From contig NZ_CABVQC010000004.1 of assembly GCF_902499175.1 (NCBI RefSeq), positions 62,001 through 126,000 on the forward strand: a DNA stretch of 64,000 nt, read 5' to 3'. The DNA is from Burkholderia aenigmatica. Its GTDB lineage: Bacteria > Pseudomonadota > Gammaproteobacteria > Burkholderiales > Burkholderiaceae. A model generated the notes under the pieces. It was not told where the DNA came from and ran no database searches. It saw only the letters and a list, made by a program, of their open reading frames with translations. This document shows, one piece after another, positions 8,543 to 18,374 of this stretch. The first letter of the stretch is position 1. Every line of letters starts with the position of its first letter. A program made the position numbers and the translations under genes.

Positions 8543-9559
8543 ATGACGATTCACAGCTTTACCTGTATCGAAGGCCATACGGAAGGCATGCCGGTGCGCA
8601 TGGTGATCGACGGCGCGCCGACGCTGCAGGGCGCGACGATGAACGCGCGCCGCGAGGATTTCGTCGCGCATCACGACTGGGTTCGCCGCACGCTGATGCT
8701 GGAGCCGCGCGGCCATGCCCACATGTCGGGCACGATCCTCTATCCGCCCGTCAGCGACAACGCCGATTTCAGCCTGCTGTTCATCGAGACGTCCGGCTGC
8801 CTGCCGATGTGCGGCCACGCGACGATCGGCTCGATCGCGTTCGCGATCGAGGAGCGTCTCATCGCGCCGAAGCAGCCGGGCACGGTCACCGTCGACGTGC
8901 CGGCGGGGCGGATCGTCGCGCGCTACGAGATGACCGGCGAGCGCGTCACGTCGGTCCGCTTCACCAACGTGCCGAGCTTCCTGCTCGCGCGCGATGTCGA
9001 GATCGCGATTCCGGCGCTCGGCACGCTTGCCGTCGATATCGCGTACGGCGGAAACTTCTATCCGATCGTCGACGTTCAGCCCAACTTCCCCGGTTGCGAA
9101 CACTTCACGCCGGACGAACTGCTCGCATGGGGCCGCGACGTGCAGCGCGCGGTGAACGACGCAATCGACGTCGTGCATCCCGACCATCCGGCCATTCGCG
9201 GTGTTCGTCATTGCATGTGGACCGGCAAGCCGATCGCGAGCGACGCGCACGGGCGCGCGGTGGTGATCGCCGGCGACAGTCTCGTCGACCGGTCGCCGTG
9301 CGGCACCGGCAGCTCGGCACGCGTCGCGCAGCGCTTCGCGCGCGGCTGGCTGAAAGCGGGCGAAGCGTATCGCCACGAGAGCCTGATCGGCAGCCGCTTC
9401 ATCGGCCGTGTGGAATCGGTCACGCGTCTCGACAGCGGGCTCGACGCCGTGCGGCCGAGCATTGAAGGACGCGCATGGGTCACCGGGCGCGCGCAGTATC
9501 GTGTCGATTCGTCCCAACCGTATGCGCACGGCTTCAGCCTGCAGGAGTTCGTCAATTGA
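8543..9559 (+). CDS. lhpA-like: 4-hydroxyproline 2-epimerase (proline racemase family)
   Basis: A 338-residue cytoplasmic, cofactor-free epimerase predicted to convert trans-4-hydroxy-L-proline to cis-4-hydroxy-D-proline, the first step of the pathway. Both catalytic cysteines are present: C90 in [10 protein letters not shown] and C253 in [10 protein letters not shown]. The Cys/Cys pair with MCGH and SPCGTG is the usual pattern of 4-hydroxyproline epimerases and proline racemases. The neighbouring D-amino-acid oxidase, DapA-like deaminase and semialdehyde dehydrogenase favour hydroxyproline over proline as substrate. A second, divergent family member with Ser in the first position lies at 12358. 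Confidence 0.9.
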   Translation: MTIHSFTCIEGHTEGMPVRMVIDGAPTLQGATMNARREDFVAHHDWVRRTLMLEPRGHAHMSGTILYPPVSDNADFSLLFIETSGCLPMCGHATIGSIAFAIEERLIAPKQPGTVTVDVPAGRIVARYEMTGERVTSVRFTNVPSFLLARDVEIAIPALGTLAVDIAYGGNFYPIVDVQPNFPGCEHFTPDELLAWGRDVQRAVNDAIDVVHPDHPAIRGVRHCMWTGKPIASDAHGRAVVIAGDSLVDRSPCGTGSSARVAQRFARGWLKAGEAYRHESLIGSRFIGRVESVTRLDSGLDAVRPSIEGRAWVTGRAQYRVDSSQPYAHGFSLQEFVN

Positions 9560-10848
9560 ACGCGATTCCGCGAGACCATGCGCCCGCATCAACCGGCGCG
9601 GCGCGCAACGAGACGGCCGTCGTGATCGGTGGCGGGATCGTCGGCGTGTGCTGTGCGCTTTATCTGCAGCGCGACGGGTACGCCGTCACGCTGATCGATC
9701 CGGCCGCACCCGGCGACAGCACCGCGAAATGGAGCTGCGGTCAGATGGCCGTCAGCGAGGTCATCCCGCTGTCGAAGCCGGGCATCCTGATGAAGGTCCC
9801 GCGCTGGCTGATGGACCAGAAGGGGCCGCTTGCGCTGCGGCCGGGCGCGCTGCCCGGCATCCTGCCGTGGTTCTTCCGCTTCGTCGCCTCGGCCCGCCAC
9901 GCGAAGATCGTATCGATCGCGCAGGCAATGGCCACGCTGACGCACGACGTCTATCCCGACTACGCGCCGCTGCTCGATGCGTGCGGCGACCGCGCGCTGC
10001 TGGGCCAGCGCCCGGTGCTCGAAGTGTTCGACGATCCGGCCGGCATCACGCACGAGCAACCGCATCTGGACCTGCGGCAGTCGCTCGGATTCGAATCGCA
10101 GCGGCTGACGGCCGCGGACATCGGCGATCTCGAACCGGCGCTCGCCGGCCGGTTCAAGCACGGGGTGCTGTTTCCCGACTGGCGCGCGGTCAGCGATACC
10201 GAAGGCTTCATCGCGGCGCTGACGGCCAGCTTCGAAGCGCAAGGCGGGCGCCGCATCCGCGCGCATGCCGCGCGGATCGACGAAGCACCCGGCCGCGCGA
10301 CGGGTGTGACGCTGGCGAACGGCGAGCGCATCGCGGCCGACCATGTCGTCGTTGCGGCCGGTACCGGCTCGCGACAATTCTTCGGCCCGCTCGGCGTACG
10401 CGTGCCGCTCGAAGGCATCGCCGGCTACCAGGCGCTGCTTGCCGACCCGGGCGTCGAATTCCGTCACTCGGTGATCTACGCGGACGGCGGCTTCTGCTTC
10501 AGCCCGATGACGCGCGGCCTGCAAATCGGCGGCACGATCGAGTTCGCGGGCCGCAACGCGCAACCGAACTTCCGGCGCGCGGACATCATCCTGGAAAAGG
10601 CCCGGCGCATCCTGCCGGAGCTGCGGACCGCGCGAGTCGAGTACGGCGTCGGCTACCGCCCGTTCCTGCCGGACACGAAGCCGGTGATCGACCGATCGAA
10701 GCGGCTACCCAACGCATACATGGCCTTTGGCCACGGCCAGCTCGGCCTCACACTCGGTGCGACGACCGGCCGCCTGATCGGCGACCTCGTCGCCGGCCGC
10801 CCGACGCGGCAGGACCTGTCGCCGTTCAGCGCCTATCGTTTCGCCTGA
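9556..10848 (+). CDS. lhpB-like: FAD-dependent D-amino-acid (D-hydroxyproline) oxidase/dehydrogenase
   Basis: A 430-residue DAO-family flavoprotein. The dinucleotide-binding motif [21 protein letters not shown] is near residues 21-41, followed by [18 protein letters not shown], and the C-terminus has the second FAD contact [17 protein letters not shown]. It should oxidise cis-4-hydroxy-D-proline to 1-pyrroline-4-hydroxy-2-carboxylate; electrons go to oxygen or the respiratory chain. The start is set at a TTG (9556) that overlaps the epimerase stop and has GGAG 8 bases before it; no in-frame ATG precedes the FAD motif closely. It is a single-subunit type, not the multi-subunit dehydrogenase of Pseudomonas. 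Confidence 0.88.
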   Translation: MNAIPRDHAPASTGAARNETAVVIGGGIVGVCCALYLQRDGYAVTLIDPAAPGDSTAKWSCGQMAVSEVIPLSKPGILMKVPRWLMDQKGPLALRPGALPGILPWFFRFVASARHAKIVSIAQAMATLTHDVYPDYAPLLDACGDRALLGQRPVLEVFDDPAGITHEQPHLDLRQSLGFESQRLTAADIGDLEPALAGRFKHGVLFPDWRAVSDTEGFIAALTASFEAQGGRRIRAHAARIDEAPGRATGVTLANGERIAADHVVVAAGTGSRQFFGPLGVRVPLEGIAGYQALLADPGVEFRHSVIYADGGFCFSPMTRGLQIGGTIEFAGRNAQPNFRRADIILEKARRILPELRTARVEYGVGYRPFLPDTKPVIDRSKRLPNAYMAFGHGQLGLTLGATTGRLIGDLVAGRPTRQDLSPFSAYRFA

Positions 10849-10863
10849 CATTCGAGACCCTTC

Positions 10864-12345
10864 ATGCAAACCTACGAACGACTTTTCATCGACGGCCGCT
10901 GGGTGGCGCCCGTTCGCGGCCATACCTTCGACTCGATCGACCCGAGCGACGAAACCGTGATCGCGAGGGTGGCGGCCGCCACCGCCGAAGACATCGATCT
11001 CGCCGTCACCGCGGCGCGGCGCGCCTTCGACGAAGGCCCGTGGCCGCGCCTGACCGGTGCCGCGCGCGCCACCGTGCTGCGGGCCATCGCGCAAGGCATT
11101 CGCGACCGCCTGCCGGAACTGGCCGAACTCGAAGTGCGCGACAACGGCAAGCCGCTGCCGGAAGCGCTGTGGGATCTCGGCGATGCAGCCGGCTGCTTCG
11201 ACTTCTATGCGGGACTGGCCGAGCAGCTCGACGGCAACGCCGAAACCCCGGTGCCGCTGGCCGACGAGCGCTTCAGCACGGTCGTCCGCAAGGAGCCGAT
11301 CGGCGTGGCCGGCGCGATCATCCCGTGGAATTTTCCGCTGCTGATGGCTGCGTGGAAGGTCGCGCCCGCGCTCGCGGCCGGCTGCACGATGGTGCTCAAG
11401 CCGTCCGAGCTGACGCCGCTCACCGCGCTGGAGCTGGCCGGCATCGCCGACGCGGCCGGGCTGCCGGCCGGCGTGCTGAACGTCGTGACGGGCCTCGGCA
11501 CGGACGCCGGCGCGCCGCTCGCCGAGCATCCGGGCATCGACAAGCTCGCGTTCACCGGCAGCGTGCCGACCGGCAGCCGGATCATGCAGGCCGCCGCACG
11601 CGACATCAAGAACGTGAGCCTCGAACTCGGCGGCAAGTCGCCGTTCATCGTGTTCGGCGACAGCGATCTCGAAGCGGCCGTCGAATGGATCCTGTTCGGC
11701 ATCTTCTGGAACCAGGGCGAAGTGTGCTCGGCCACGTCGCGCGTGCTGGTCGAGCGCTCGCTGTACGCGCCGCTCGTCGAGCGGCTCGCGCAGGAAGCGC
11801 GCAAAATCAGGATCGGCAACGGCCGCGACGACGGCGTGCTGCTCGGACCGCTGGTGAATCGCGGCCAGTACGACAAGGTGTTGACGGCCATCGCGCGCGG
11901 CCGGGAAGAAGGTGCGCGACTCGTGACCGGCGGCGGCCGGCCCGCGCATCTCGAACGCGGCTACTTCATCGAGCCGGCCGTGTTCGCCGACGTGCCGGAA
12001 GACAGCTGGATCTGGCGCGAGGAAATTTTCGGGCCGGTCGTGTGCGTGCGGCCGTTCGATACGGAAGACGAAGCGGTGCGTTCGGCCAATGATTCGCGCT
12101 TCGGTCTCGCGGCTGCAGTGATGTCGGCCGACCTGCCGCGCTGCGAGCGCGTCGCCCGCGCGATGCGCGCGGGCATCGTCTGGATCAACTGCTCGCAGCC
12201 GACGTTTACCGAAGCGCCGTGGGGCGGCTACAAGCAGAGCGGGATCGGGCGCGAACTCGGCGAGTGGGGGCTGAACAACTACCTCGAGGTCAAGCAGATC
12301 ACGCGCTACGACAGCGACAAGCCGTGGGGCTGGTACATCAAGTAA
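10864..12345 (+). CDS. Aldehyde dehydrogenase, probable 2-oxoglutarate semialdehyde dehydrogenase
   Basis: A 493-residue NAD(P)+-dependent aldehyde dehydrogenase. Visible motifs are the substrate-channel segment IIPWNFPLLMAAWKVAPALA with the catalytic Asn, the nucleotide site FTGSVPTGSRI, the general-base Glu in LELGGKSPF and the nucleophilic Cys in NQGEVCSATSR. By context it performs the last step of the hydroxyproline pathway, oxidising 2-oxoglutarate semialdehyde to 2-oxoglutarate, which enters the TCA cycle. Length is normal for the family. It starts 15 bp after the oxidase gene and is 12 bp before the second racemase-family gene. Confidence 0.88.
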   Translation: MQTYERLFIDGRWVAPVRGHTFDSIDPSDETVIARVAAATAEDIDLAVTAARRAFDEGPWPRLTGAARATVLRAIAQGIRDRLPELAELEVRDNGKPLPEALWDLGDAAGCFDFYAGLAEQLDGNAETPVPLADERFSTVVRKEPIGVAGAIIPWNFPLLMAAWKVAPALAAGCTMVLKPSELTPLTALELAGIADAAGLPAGVLNVVTGLGTDAGAPLAEHPGIDKLAFTGSVPTGSRIMQAAARDIKNVSLELGGKSPFIVFGDSDLEAAVEWILFGIFWNQGEVCSATSRVLVERSLYAPLVERLAQEARKIRIGNGRDDGVLLGPLVNRGQYDKVLTAIARGREEGARLVTGGGRPAHLERGYFIEPAVFADVPEDSWIWREEIFGPVVCVRPFDTEDEAVRSANDSRFGLAAAVMSADLPRCERVARAMRAGIVWINCSQPTFTEAPWGGYKQSGIGRELGEWGLNNYLEVKQITRYDSDKPWGWYIK

Positions 12346-12357
12346 GGTGAATCGATC

Positions 12358-13404
12358 ATGCGCTGGAACAAAACGCTGCAGCTCGTCGACGTGCATTGCG
12401 AGGGCGAGATCGGCAAGGTCATCACCGGCGGCGTCCTCGACGTGCCGGGCAAAACCATGCTCGACAAGATGAACTACATCAACGAGACCGACGACAGTTT
12501 GCGGCGCCTGGTCGTGCTCGAACCGCGCGGCTGCCTGCAGATGTCGGTCAACCTGCTGTTGTCGCCGACGCGACCCGACGCGCAGGCGGGTTTCATCGTG
12601 CTGCAGGCCGACAAGGCGCATCCGATGTCGGGCAGCAACTGCATCTGCGTCGTGACCGCCTTGCTCGAACTCGGGATGGTGCCGATGCAGGAGCCCGAGA
12701 CCACCGTCGTGCTCGATACGCCGGCCGGACTCGTCACCGCGCGGGCCGCGTGCCGCGACGGTCGCTGCGTCGGCGTATCGCTCGACATGGTGCCGGCGTT
12801 CGTCGAGCACCTCGACGTTGACGTGCACACGCCGGAGTTCGGCACGATCAAGGTCGACATCGCATTCGGCGGCGTGTACTACGCACTTGTCGACGTCGGC
12901 CAGATCGGGCTCGACATCGCGCCGGGCAACGCGCGGCAGCTCGCGACGCACGGCGTGCGGCTCAAGGAGATCATCAACCGGCAGGTCACGGTGCAGCATC
13001 CGCTGTACCCGGAGATCAACGAAGTCGCCTACGTGATGTTCCGCAACCGTGTCGACGACACGGTGTACCAGACCTGCACGACACTGCCGCCCGGCCGTGT
13101 CGACCGCTCGCCGTGCGGAACCGGCAGCTCGGCCAACCTCGCGACGCTCGCCGCGCGCGGACGCGTGCAGATCGGCGACCGCCTCACGTCGCGCTCGACG
13201 ATCGGCGGCGAATTCCGCGTCGAGCTGCTCGGCACGACCGAAGTGGGCGGGCGAGCGGCCGTGCTGCCGCGCGTCACCGGGCGCGCATGGGTGTTCGGAT
13301 TCCAGCAGCTCGGCGTCGATCCCGACGATCCGCTGGCCGCCGGATTCATGCTCAGCGACACGTGGGGCGACGGATTCGGGCCGTCCGCGGCGTCGGGCAC
13401 GTGA
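12358..13404 (+). CDS. Proline racemase family protein with Ser/Cys active site
   Basis: A 348-residue paralogue of the epimerase at 8543. The first catalytic position is Ser (S91 in HPMSGSNCIC) where the other gene has Cys, while the second Cys is kept (C253 in [10 protein letters not shown]). Ser/Cys members of this family have been described with trans-3-hydroxy-L-proline dehydratase activity, 4-hydroxyproline epimerase activity, or both, and I cannot choose from sequence alone. A dehydratase would let the operon also handle 3-hydroxyproline, which occurs with 4-hydroxyproline in collagen. It is 12 bp after the dehydrogenase gene and 64 bp before the regulator. Confidence 0.85.
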   Translation: MRWNKTLQLVDVHCEGEIGKVITGGVLDVPGKTMLDKMNYINETDDSLRRLVVLEPRGCLQMSVNLLLSPTRPDAQAGFIVLQADKAHPMSGSNCICVVTALLELGMVPMQEPETTVVLDTPAGLVTARAACRDGRCVGVSLDMVPAFVEHLDVDVHTPEFGTIKVDIAFGGVYYALVDVGQIGLDIAPGNARQLATHGVRLKEIINRQVTVQHPLYPEINEVAYVMFRNRVDDTVYQTCTTLPPGRVDRSPCGTGSSANLATLAARGRVQIGDRLTSRSTIGGEFRVELLGTTEVGGRAAVLPRVTGRAWVFGFQQLGVDPDDPLAAGFMLSDTWGDGFGPSAASGT

Positions 13405-13468
13405 GGGCGCGATGCTAAACTCCAGAGCGCGCCCGGCGACCCGGGTCGATTACAGGAAGGGTAGCGAG

Positions 13469-14176
13469 ATGAGCAAAGAGGCCGTTGAAACCGAAGGTGG
13501 CGGCCGCCGGCACGGCGGGCGGTATGTGTATGAGGAATTGCGCAAGCAGATCCTGACGCTCAAGCTGAAACCCGGCGTGCAGCTCGACGAAATCTCGCTG
13601 GCCGCGCAGTTCGGGCTGTCGCGCTCGCCGGTGCGCGACGCCATCGCGCGGCTGAGCAGCGAAGGGCTCGTCACGATCCTGCCGAACCGTACGACGCTCG
13701 TCACGCCGTTCGAGATCGAGGAATTCCCGAAATACATCTCAGCGCTCGACCTGATCCAGCGCGCGGTCACTCGGCTCGCGGCCACGCAGCGCTCGGAAGC
13801 CGACCTCGCGAAGATTCGCAAGGCCGACGACGTCTACATGGAGGCGGTCGAGAGCGGCGACTTCCAGGCGATGTCGGAGACCAACAAGGCGCTCCACATG
13901 GCGATCGCGCATGCGGCGAACAACCCGTACTTTGTTGGCTACTACGAACGGCTGCTGGGGGAAGGTCAACGCCTGCTTCATCTGCATTTCGACTTCACTG
14001 TGAGTTCACCGACGGCAGCCAAGCTCGGTCGCGATCACGACGAACTGATTGATGCGATCGCACGACGCGACGCCGATGCCGCCGAGAGGGCCGCGCACGA
14101 ACACACGATGCTGTTCCAGAAACGCTTCCTCGACTACATGAAGCAGAACATGACTGAGTCGGTGGCAATCCTCTAA
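13469..14176 (+). CDS. GntR-family (FadR subfamily) regulator of the hydroxyproline operon
   Basis: A 235-residue transcription factor. The N-terminal winged helix is typical GntR (YVYEELRKQILTLKLKPGVQL, then FGLSRSPVRDAIARLSSEGLV), followed by an all-helical FCD ligand domain with likely metal ligands (for example HMAIAHAANNP and DHDELIDAI). It presumably senses a pathway intermediate and binds upstream of 4434, where palindromic sites are seen. The start at 13469 is chosen because the conserved fold begins at residue 14 or so and the region before it has no family similarity. Its stop codon TAA (14174-14176) is the left copy of the target duplication of the IS element that follows. Confidence 0.88.
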   Translation: MSKEAVETEGGGRRHGGRYVYEELRKQILTLKLKPGVQLDEISLAAQFGLSRSPVRDAIARLSSEGLVTILPNRTTLVTPFEIEEFPKYISALDLIQRAVTRLAATQRSEADLAKIRKADDVYMEAVESGDFQAMSETNKALHMAIAHAANNPYFVGYYERLLGEGQRLLHLHFDFTVSSPTAAKLGRDHDELIDAIARRDADAAERAAHEHTMLFQKRFLDYMKQNMTESVAIL

Positions 14177-15090
14177 GAGACGGTTTCATAAAGACTGCTC
14201 GGCGCGCCGGAGCGTATTCCAGCAGATCAGGCAGCAACCGAGTTTGAGGAACGCGCCGTGAATGTCGGCACGGCGTTCGAAACGAATACGGATGCGACGG
14301 AAGTGATGCAGCCAAGCATGCGTGCGTTCAACGACCCAGCGATAGTTTCCAAGGCCGCTGCCGTGTTCGGTACGACGCTTGGCAATCACCGGTTCGATAC
14401 CACGATTGCGCAACGCTTTTCGATGTCGCTCGGAGTCGTATCCGCGGTCGGCGTAGACCACACGCGGTCTCTGCATTGGGTGGCCGCGCAATCCGCGAAT
14501 CGGTGGAATCGCGTCGATCAGCGGCAGCAATTGCGTGACGTCGTTGACGTTCGCGCCGGTCAGGATCGCGGCAAGCGGCGTGCCGTTGGCATCGGTGACG
14601 ATGTGGTGCTTCGAACCGGGTCGAGCGCGATCGGTAGGGTTTGGCCCAGTTTTTGGCCCGCCCCAACGGCGCGAATCGATGACGAATCGACAGCGGCTCG
14701 CGAGAAGTCGATCTGGTCTGCTGCTCGCAGCTTCGCGAGCAGCAGCTCGTGCAAGCGGTCCCACACGCCGGCCGCCTGCCAGTCGCGCAGCCGCCGCCAA
14801 CATGTCACGCCCGAGCCGCAACCCATCTCGGCAGGCAGGTCGCGCCAGCGTAGTCCGGTCTTGAGAACGAACAAGATGCCGGTCAGCGCGGCGCGATTCG
14901 AAACAGGCAGGCGGCCCGGGTTCTTCTCGCGCCGCGGCTTGGATGGCGGCAGTAACGGCTCGATCAGTGTCCACAATTCGTCGTCGATGATCGGCTTGCC
15001 CATCTCCTCGGCCTCGGTTGTTCCGATGCCTGAGGTTAACAGTTCGCCGCGAAAGTTAACAGGCCCACGGGCTCTTTTTGAAACCGTCTC
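14177..15090 (-). mobile_element. IS5-family element (IS427 group), 914 bp
   Basis: The ends are perfect 12-bp inverted repeats, GAGACGGTTTCA at 14177-14188 and its complement at 15079-15090. They are flanked by the 3-bp direct repeat TAA (14174-14176 and 15091-15093), which fits the TNA target preference of this group. One transposase is encoded on the minus strand in two overlapping frames. Insertion was directly at the stop codon of the GntR gene, and because the duplicated TAA is itself the stop codon the regulator is unharmed. Confidence 0.9.
14186..15003 (-). CDS. IS5-family transposase encoded in two frames (-1 frameshift)
   Basis: The product starts MGKPIIDDELWTLIEPLLPP at 15003 (DUF4096 N-terminal domain) and contains FVLKTGLRWRDLPAEMG and the first Asp in AAVDSSSIRA. 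It then continues in the -1 frame with TDANGTPLAAILTGANVND, the second Asp in YADRGYDSERHRKAL and the Glu in NYRWVVERTHAWLHHFRR. The change of frame falls at a short A run (T run on the plus strand, 14650-14654), where IS427-group elements use programmed frameshifting. It cannot be excluded that the shift is a mutation. All three catalytic residues are present. Confidence 0.88.
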
Positions 15091-15093
15091 TAA

Positions 15094-15762
15094 GAGTATG
15101 GCTGCTGATTGACCCGAAAGTGGTCTCACTCTTGGTCAAAATATTCCATTCAGGCATAACGGTATCGACGATATCGTGGGCAATCGTCAACTCGGTATTA
15201 CTTTCGTAATGCAGTTGCTGCATAGCAGCTATATCTGCGGCTCGATTCAGTGCCGATCGGCTCGGGTATCGAACGAGATGCTCTGTGATGGGCGACGCGG
15301 CGGCGCGTGGGTTGACAATCCAAATTTCATCAATCGAGTGGCTCGCCTCAGGTCCCAGAAGGCTTGACTGACACCCACGTTCGCGCGGAAGAGCTTCGCG
15401 TTTGTCATTCGGATTTATGAGAAGCGTCGGGACGCGATACTGGGCGCGAAGCCGTTCTGCAAGCTGTCGCCGTTGCCATCCTTCAGCATCTCAGACGAGT
15501 AGAACGCGAAGCGCGTTCCGATGTATCGCTGAGCGTCGGTGGAGACATGATCACGACGCCGCAATTGAAGACGCCATATAGGTGGCGAGTCAGCGAGACG
15601 CGAGGGGGTAGCGTTCTACCCATCTTCTACTTATCTTCCGCAGAGGCATGGATCGTGAGAGCCGTGCTTAGTGGCGAGCCACGGCACGCATGAAAAATGT
15701 CGCGGATCTGGCGAATCGGAACCGGGCTACCCAGGGCGGCCCCGTCACGGGTTCTAGGTGGA
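15094..15762. other. Intergenic region with an unassigned minus-strand coding remnant
   Basis: No intact gene. On the minus strand between about 15420 and 15555 there is an open stretch with natural-looking composition, encoding RYIGTRFAFYSSEMLKDGNG and ending SIASRRFS before a stop, with no start codon or upstream continuation. It looks like the 3' end of a lost gene; I do not recognise the family. A 63-codon plus-strand ORF at 15176-15367 has no support. Confidence 0.4.
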
Positions 15763-15782
15763 AATTGAGTTTATTCTCAATT
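15763..15782. promoter_or_regulatory. Fur-box-like palindrome AATTGAG-N6-CTCAATT
   Basis: The 7-bp arms are perfect complements around TTTATT. The sequence resembles beta-proteobacterial Fur sites of the form AATTGAGAATNATTCTCAATT except in the centre. It lies 82 bp before a small ORF with a strong ribosome site at 15864. There is no iron-uptake gene nearby, so it may be the relic of a deleted Fur-controlled gene. Confidence 0.4.
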
Positions 15783-15863
15783 GCACATGCGCAGTCGAGA
15801 ATCTACGCTCAACGAAGAAATAGATAAATGTGGTTGCACTACGCGACCCTAAAGGAGACGAGT

Positions 15864-15980
15864 ATGTTCGCCAAATTGGTGGAGCGGAGTCGTTTTGCCA
15901 TCAAATCCCCAACCTCAATGTTGCCCGCAAAGGGTGGCGGCATTCAAATAAATCAATCCATGTTTTTTTTGGAAACATAG
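15864..15980 (+). CDS. Small ORF (38 residues) with strong ribosome-binding site
   Basis: The ATG at 15864 is preceded by AAAGGAGACGAGT, a good Shine-Dalgarno sequence at normal distance. The 38-codon frame begins MFAKLVERSRFAIKS and ends MFFLET before TAG. It has no recognisable domain. It could be a small protein, but the abrupt entry into AT-rich sequence with a T8 run (15962-15969) suggests a truncated gene whose promoter and start survive. The Fur-like palindrome upstream could be its operator. Confidence 0.3.
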   Translation: MFAKLVERSRFAIKSPTSMLPAKGGGIQINQSMFFLET

Positions 15981-16734
15981 ATTTTTGATATATGAAGCGC
16001 ACCTGTGAATATAAGAATTCACGAATACCTTAATTCCTCTTATTGAAGCTACTGGTAGTCGAAAAGGTATCGATAGGTGGAATTCTCGATTGGCAATGGG
16101 TATCGGCATTCATGTTTCAGCCGCAACTCAAAGGATGTCGAACCAATGGCGCGCACTCAATAGAGTGTGAGTTATGCCGCTTGAATCGCTTTTCGAGGCT
16201 CATGACGTTGCCGTCACCCAGATTTCGACTTGTGATCCGACGCGAAGAATTATCTCCGATGAGGATCGCGTCATGAAGTAACTCGGGCGACGACTGGTTA
16301 ACGTACATCGCAGTGGTTTAGTTGATGCAATGACATCGCAATTTTATTGCGCTTGAATTCATCTTTCCAGTGCTGTTATTCGCGTGCTTGCGATCGATTT
16401 GGCATCTTTATCATGTCAATTAAAAATCCAGGAATCTGGTTGTGGTTGCACATATCAAATCTCCCTCCAGGCAATCGACTGGGTAATTATTGGAGGGCAC
16501 TGACGACGGGAGCCATTATGCGAAGTAGGGCGGCAGGCTGAATCAGTCGCTCAAGAAAATAAATACTCCAGTTAACGATAAATCAATATCATCAATTAAA
16601 TGGAGGTTGTTTAATTTATTGGTTGGATTGTTTTTTCGATTGTTTTTTGGATTGCTGAAATTTATTTTGAGATGAATTGGTGTGCCCCAGCTTGCGGCGG
16701 CTGATCAGATACTATCTATCGGTATGGAAAAATC
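15981..16734. other. AT-rich region upstream of the DctA gene
   Basis: No gene is supported. The last 200 bases are much richer in A and T than the surrounding DNA and contain the direct repeat GATTGTTTTTT twice near 16625-16650. This is a likely promoter and regulatory region for the carrier gene at 16735, and in this kind of genome also a typical H-NS target. No sigma-70 or sigma-54 promoter could be assigned with confidence. Confidence 0.4.
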
Positions 16735-18015
16735 GTGAAGAAACCTTTCTATAAAATCCTCTACGTTCAGGTAATTGCGGCGATTCTTGCTGGCATCATC
16801 GTCGGGCATTACGCGAGCTCGTTTGCCGTCGACATGAAACCACTCGGCGATGCATTCATCAAAATTATCAAAATGGTGATCGGACCGATCATCTTCTGCA
16901 CAATCGTTACTGGCGTTGCTGGCATGGAGGACATGAAGAAAGTCGGGCGGGTCGGCGGCAAGGCGATCTTATATTTCGAGATCGTGTCTACGTTTGCGCT
17001 GCTGCTTGGACTGTTGGCAACACATTTGCTGCGTCCAGGCGCTGGATTCAACGTCGCTCTGTCAACATTGAACGGCAAGGAGGTCGCATCGTATGCTGCG
17101 AAGGCACACGGGCAATCGATGGTCGACTTCTTTATGCACATCATTCCGGACACGTTAGTCAGCGCGTTTGCACAGGGTGAACTCCTGCAGATCCTACTGA
17201 TCGCATTGTTGTTCGGGAGCGTGCTCGTGCATCTGGGTGAACGCGGCAAGGTCGTCACAGATTTCATCGATGGGATTTCGCGTGTGCTGTTTGGCATCGT
17301 GCACATCGTCACGAAGCTGGCACCGATCGGCGCCTTTGGCGCAATGGCATTCACGATCGGCAAGTACGGCGTCGGCTCGTTGGTGCCGCTGCTCAAGCTG
17401 ATTGGAACGTTCTACCTGACGTCGGTCGTGTTCGTGCTGGTCGTGCTTGGCGGGATCGCACGCTTTGCCGGCTTCTCAATCGTTCGCTTCGTCAGCTACA
17501 TCAAGGAAGAGATGCTGATCGTGCTCGGCACGAGTTCATCGGAAGCCGCGCTGCCGCACCTGATGGAGAAGCTCGAGAAGGCCGGTTGCTCGCGCTCAGT
17601 CGTCGGCCTCGTCGTGCCGACCGGCTATTCGTTCAACCTCGACGGCACCAACATCTACATGACGATGGCCGTGCTGTTCATCGCACAAGCGACCAACATC
17701 GAACTCACGTGGATGCAGCAGCTCACGCTACTCGCTGTCACGATGCTCACGTCCAAGGGAGCGAGCGGCGTGGCTGGCGCGGGCTTCATCACACTCGCCG
17801 CGACGCTTGCGGTCGTGCCGACGATTCCGTTGTCCGGGATGGTGCTGATCCTCGGCATCGACCGTTTCATGAGCGAGTGCCGTGCGCTGACGAACATAGT
17901 GGGGAACGGCGTCGCAACGGTCGTTGTGTCTGCGTGGGAGAACGAACTCGATCGCGCAAAACTGGCCAATGCACTTGGGAGGGAGGTTGGAGTATCGGAG
18001 CGTGTTGAGGCCTGA
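16735..18015 (+). CDS. dctA: C4-dicarboxylate:H+/Na+ symporter, DctA type
   Basis: Inner-membrane carrier of 426 residues in the SDF (DAACS) family, importing succinate, fumarate, malate or related acids. Visible signatures are [27 protein letters not shown] in the N-terminal half, the serine-rich re-entrant loop [20 protein letters not shown], the [25 protein letters not shown] segment and [19 protein letters not shown]. Length and motifs are those of DctA. The start is GTG at 16735, in the [12 protein letters not shown] context typical of the N-terminus. It stands alone between non-coding stretches; regulation is not evident, and no dctBD genes are seen. Confidence 0.93.
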   Translation: MKKPFYKILYVQVIAAILAGIIVGHYASSFAVDMKPLGDAFIKIIKMVIGPIIFCTIVTGVAGMEDMKKVGRVGGKAILYFEIVSTFALLLGLLATHLLRPGAGFNVALSTLNGKEVASYAAKAHGQSMVDFFMHIIPDTLVSAFAQGELLQILLIALLFGSVLVHLGERGKVVTDFIDGISRVLFGIVHIVTKLAPIGAFGAMAFTIGKYGVGSLVPLLKLIGTFYLTSVVFVLVVLGGIARFAGFSIVRFVSYIKEEMLIVLGTSSSEAALPHLMEKLEKAGCSRSVVGLVVPTGYSFNLDGTNIYMTMAVLFIAQATNIELTWMQQLTLLAVTMLTSKGASGVAGAGFITLAATLAVVPTIPLSGMVLILGIDRFMSECRALTNIVGNGVATVVVSAWENELDRAKLANALGREVGVSERVEA

Positions 18016-18374
18016 TGTGCTCACGCGACATCGATAGTGCTCCAGCGATGGCCAGGTTGATGCAGGAGTGAGGAGTTCCTGTCGCGACAACCCCGCCAGC
18101 TCTGGAAGGAACTGCACGTTGCGTAGTTCCAAATAGGAGAGGCGTTTCAATATCGCTGGATCGGCGCCGGTCGGAAAAAGTGGTCCGGCCCGCCGATCCG
18201 CGCAGTTTGCATAGGAAAGTACAGTATCGACAGAATGCTTCAATCTCGGCACCCGTCGAGGCGAGGAAAGCATTGACTATTTCACGGGGCTCTTGGAGCT
18301 TCCGCGAGAGTCAGGGCTCATGGCGAGGTAAGCCATCTATCAGGACTGTGGCTGTTCCAACTGAAGAAATACGA
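18016..18374. other. Intergenic region between convergent genes
   Basis: The region lies between the ends of the dctA gene and the MFS gene on the opposite strand. No ORF with credible composition and no clear hairpin with a T-run was found. Confidence 0.4.

Noticed and set aside
9408-12092. Plus-strand ORF of 894 codons overlapping the oxidase and dehydrogenase genes
   Set aside because: It is out of frame with two well-supported enzymes, extremely Arg-rich, and has no domain. A GC-rich shadow.
10705-12999. Minus-strand ORF of 764 codons
   Set aside because: It is antisense to the aldehyde dehydrogenase and racemase genes, both of which have complete catalytic motifs. The translation is His/Arg/Asp repeats typical of a shadow frame.
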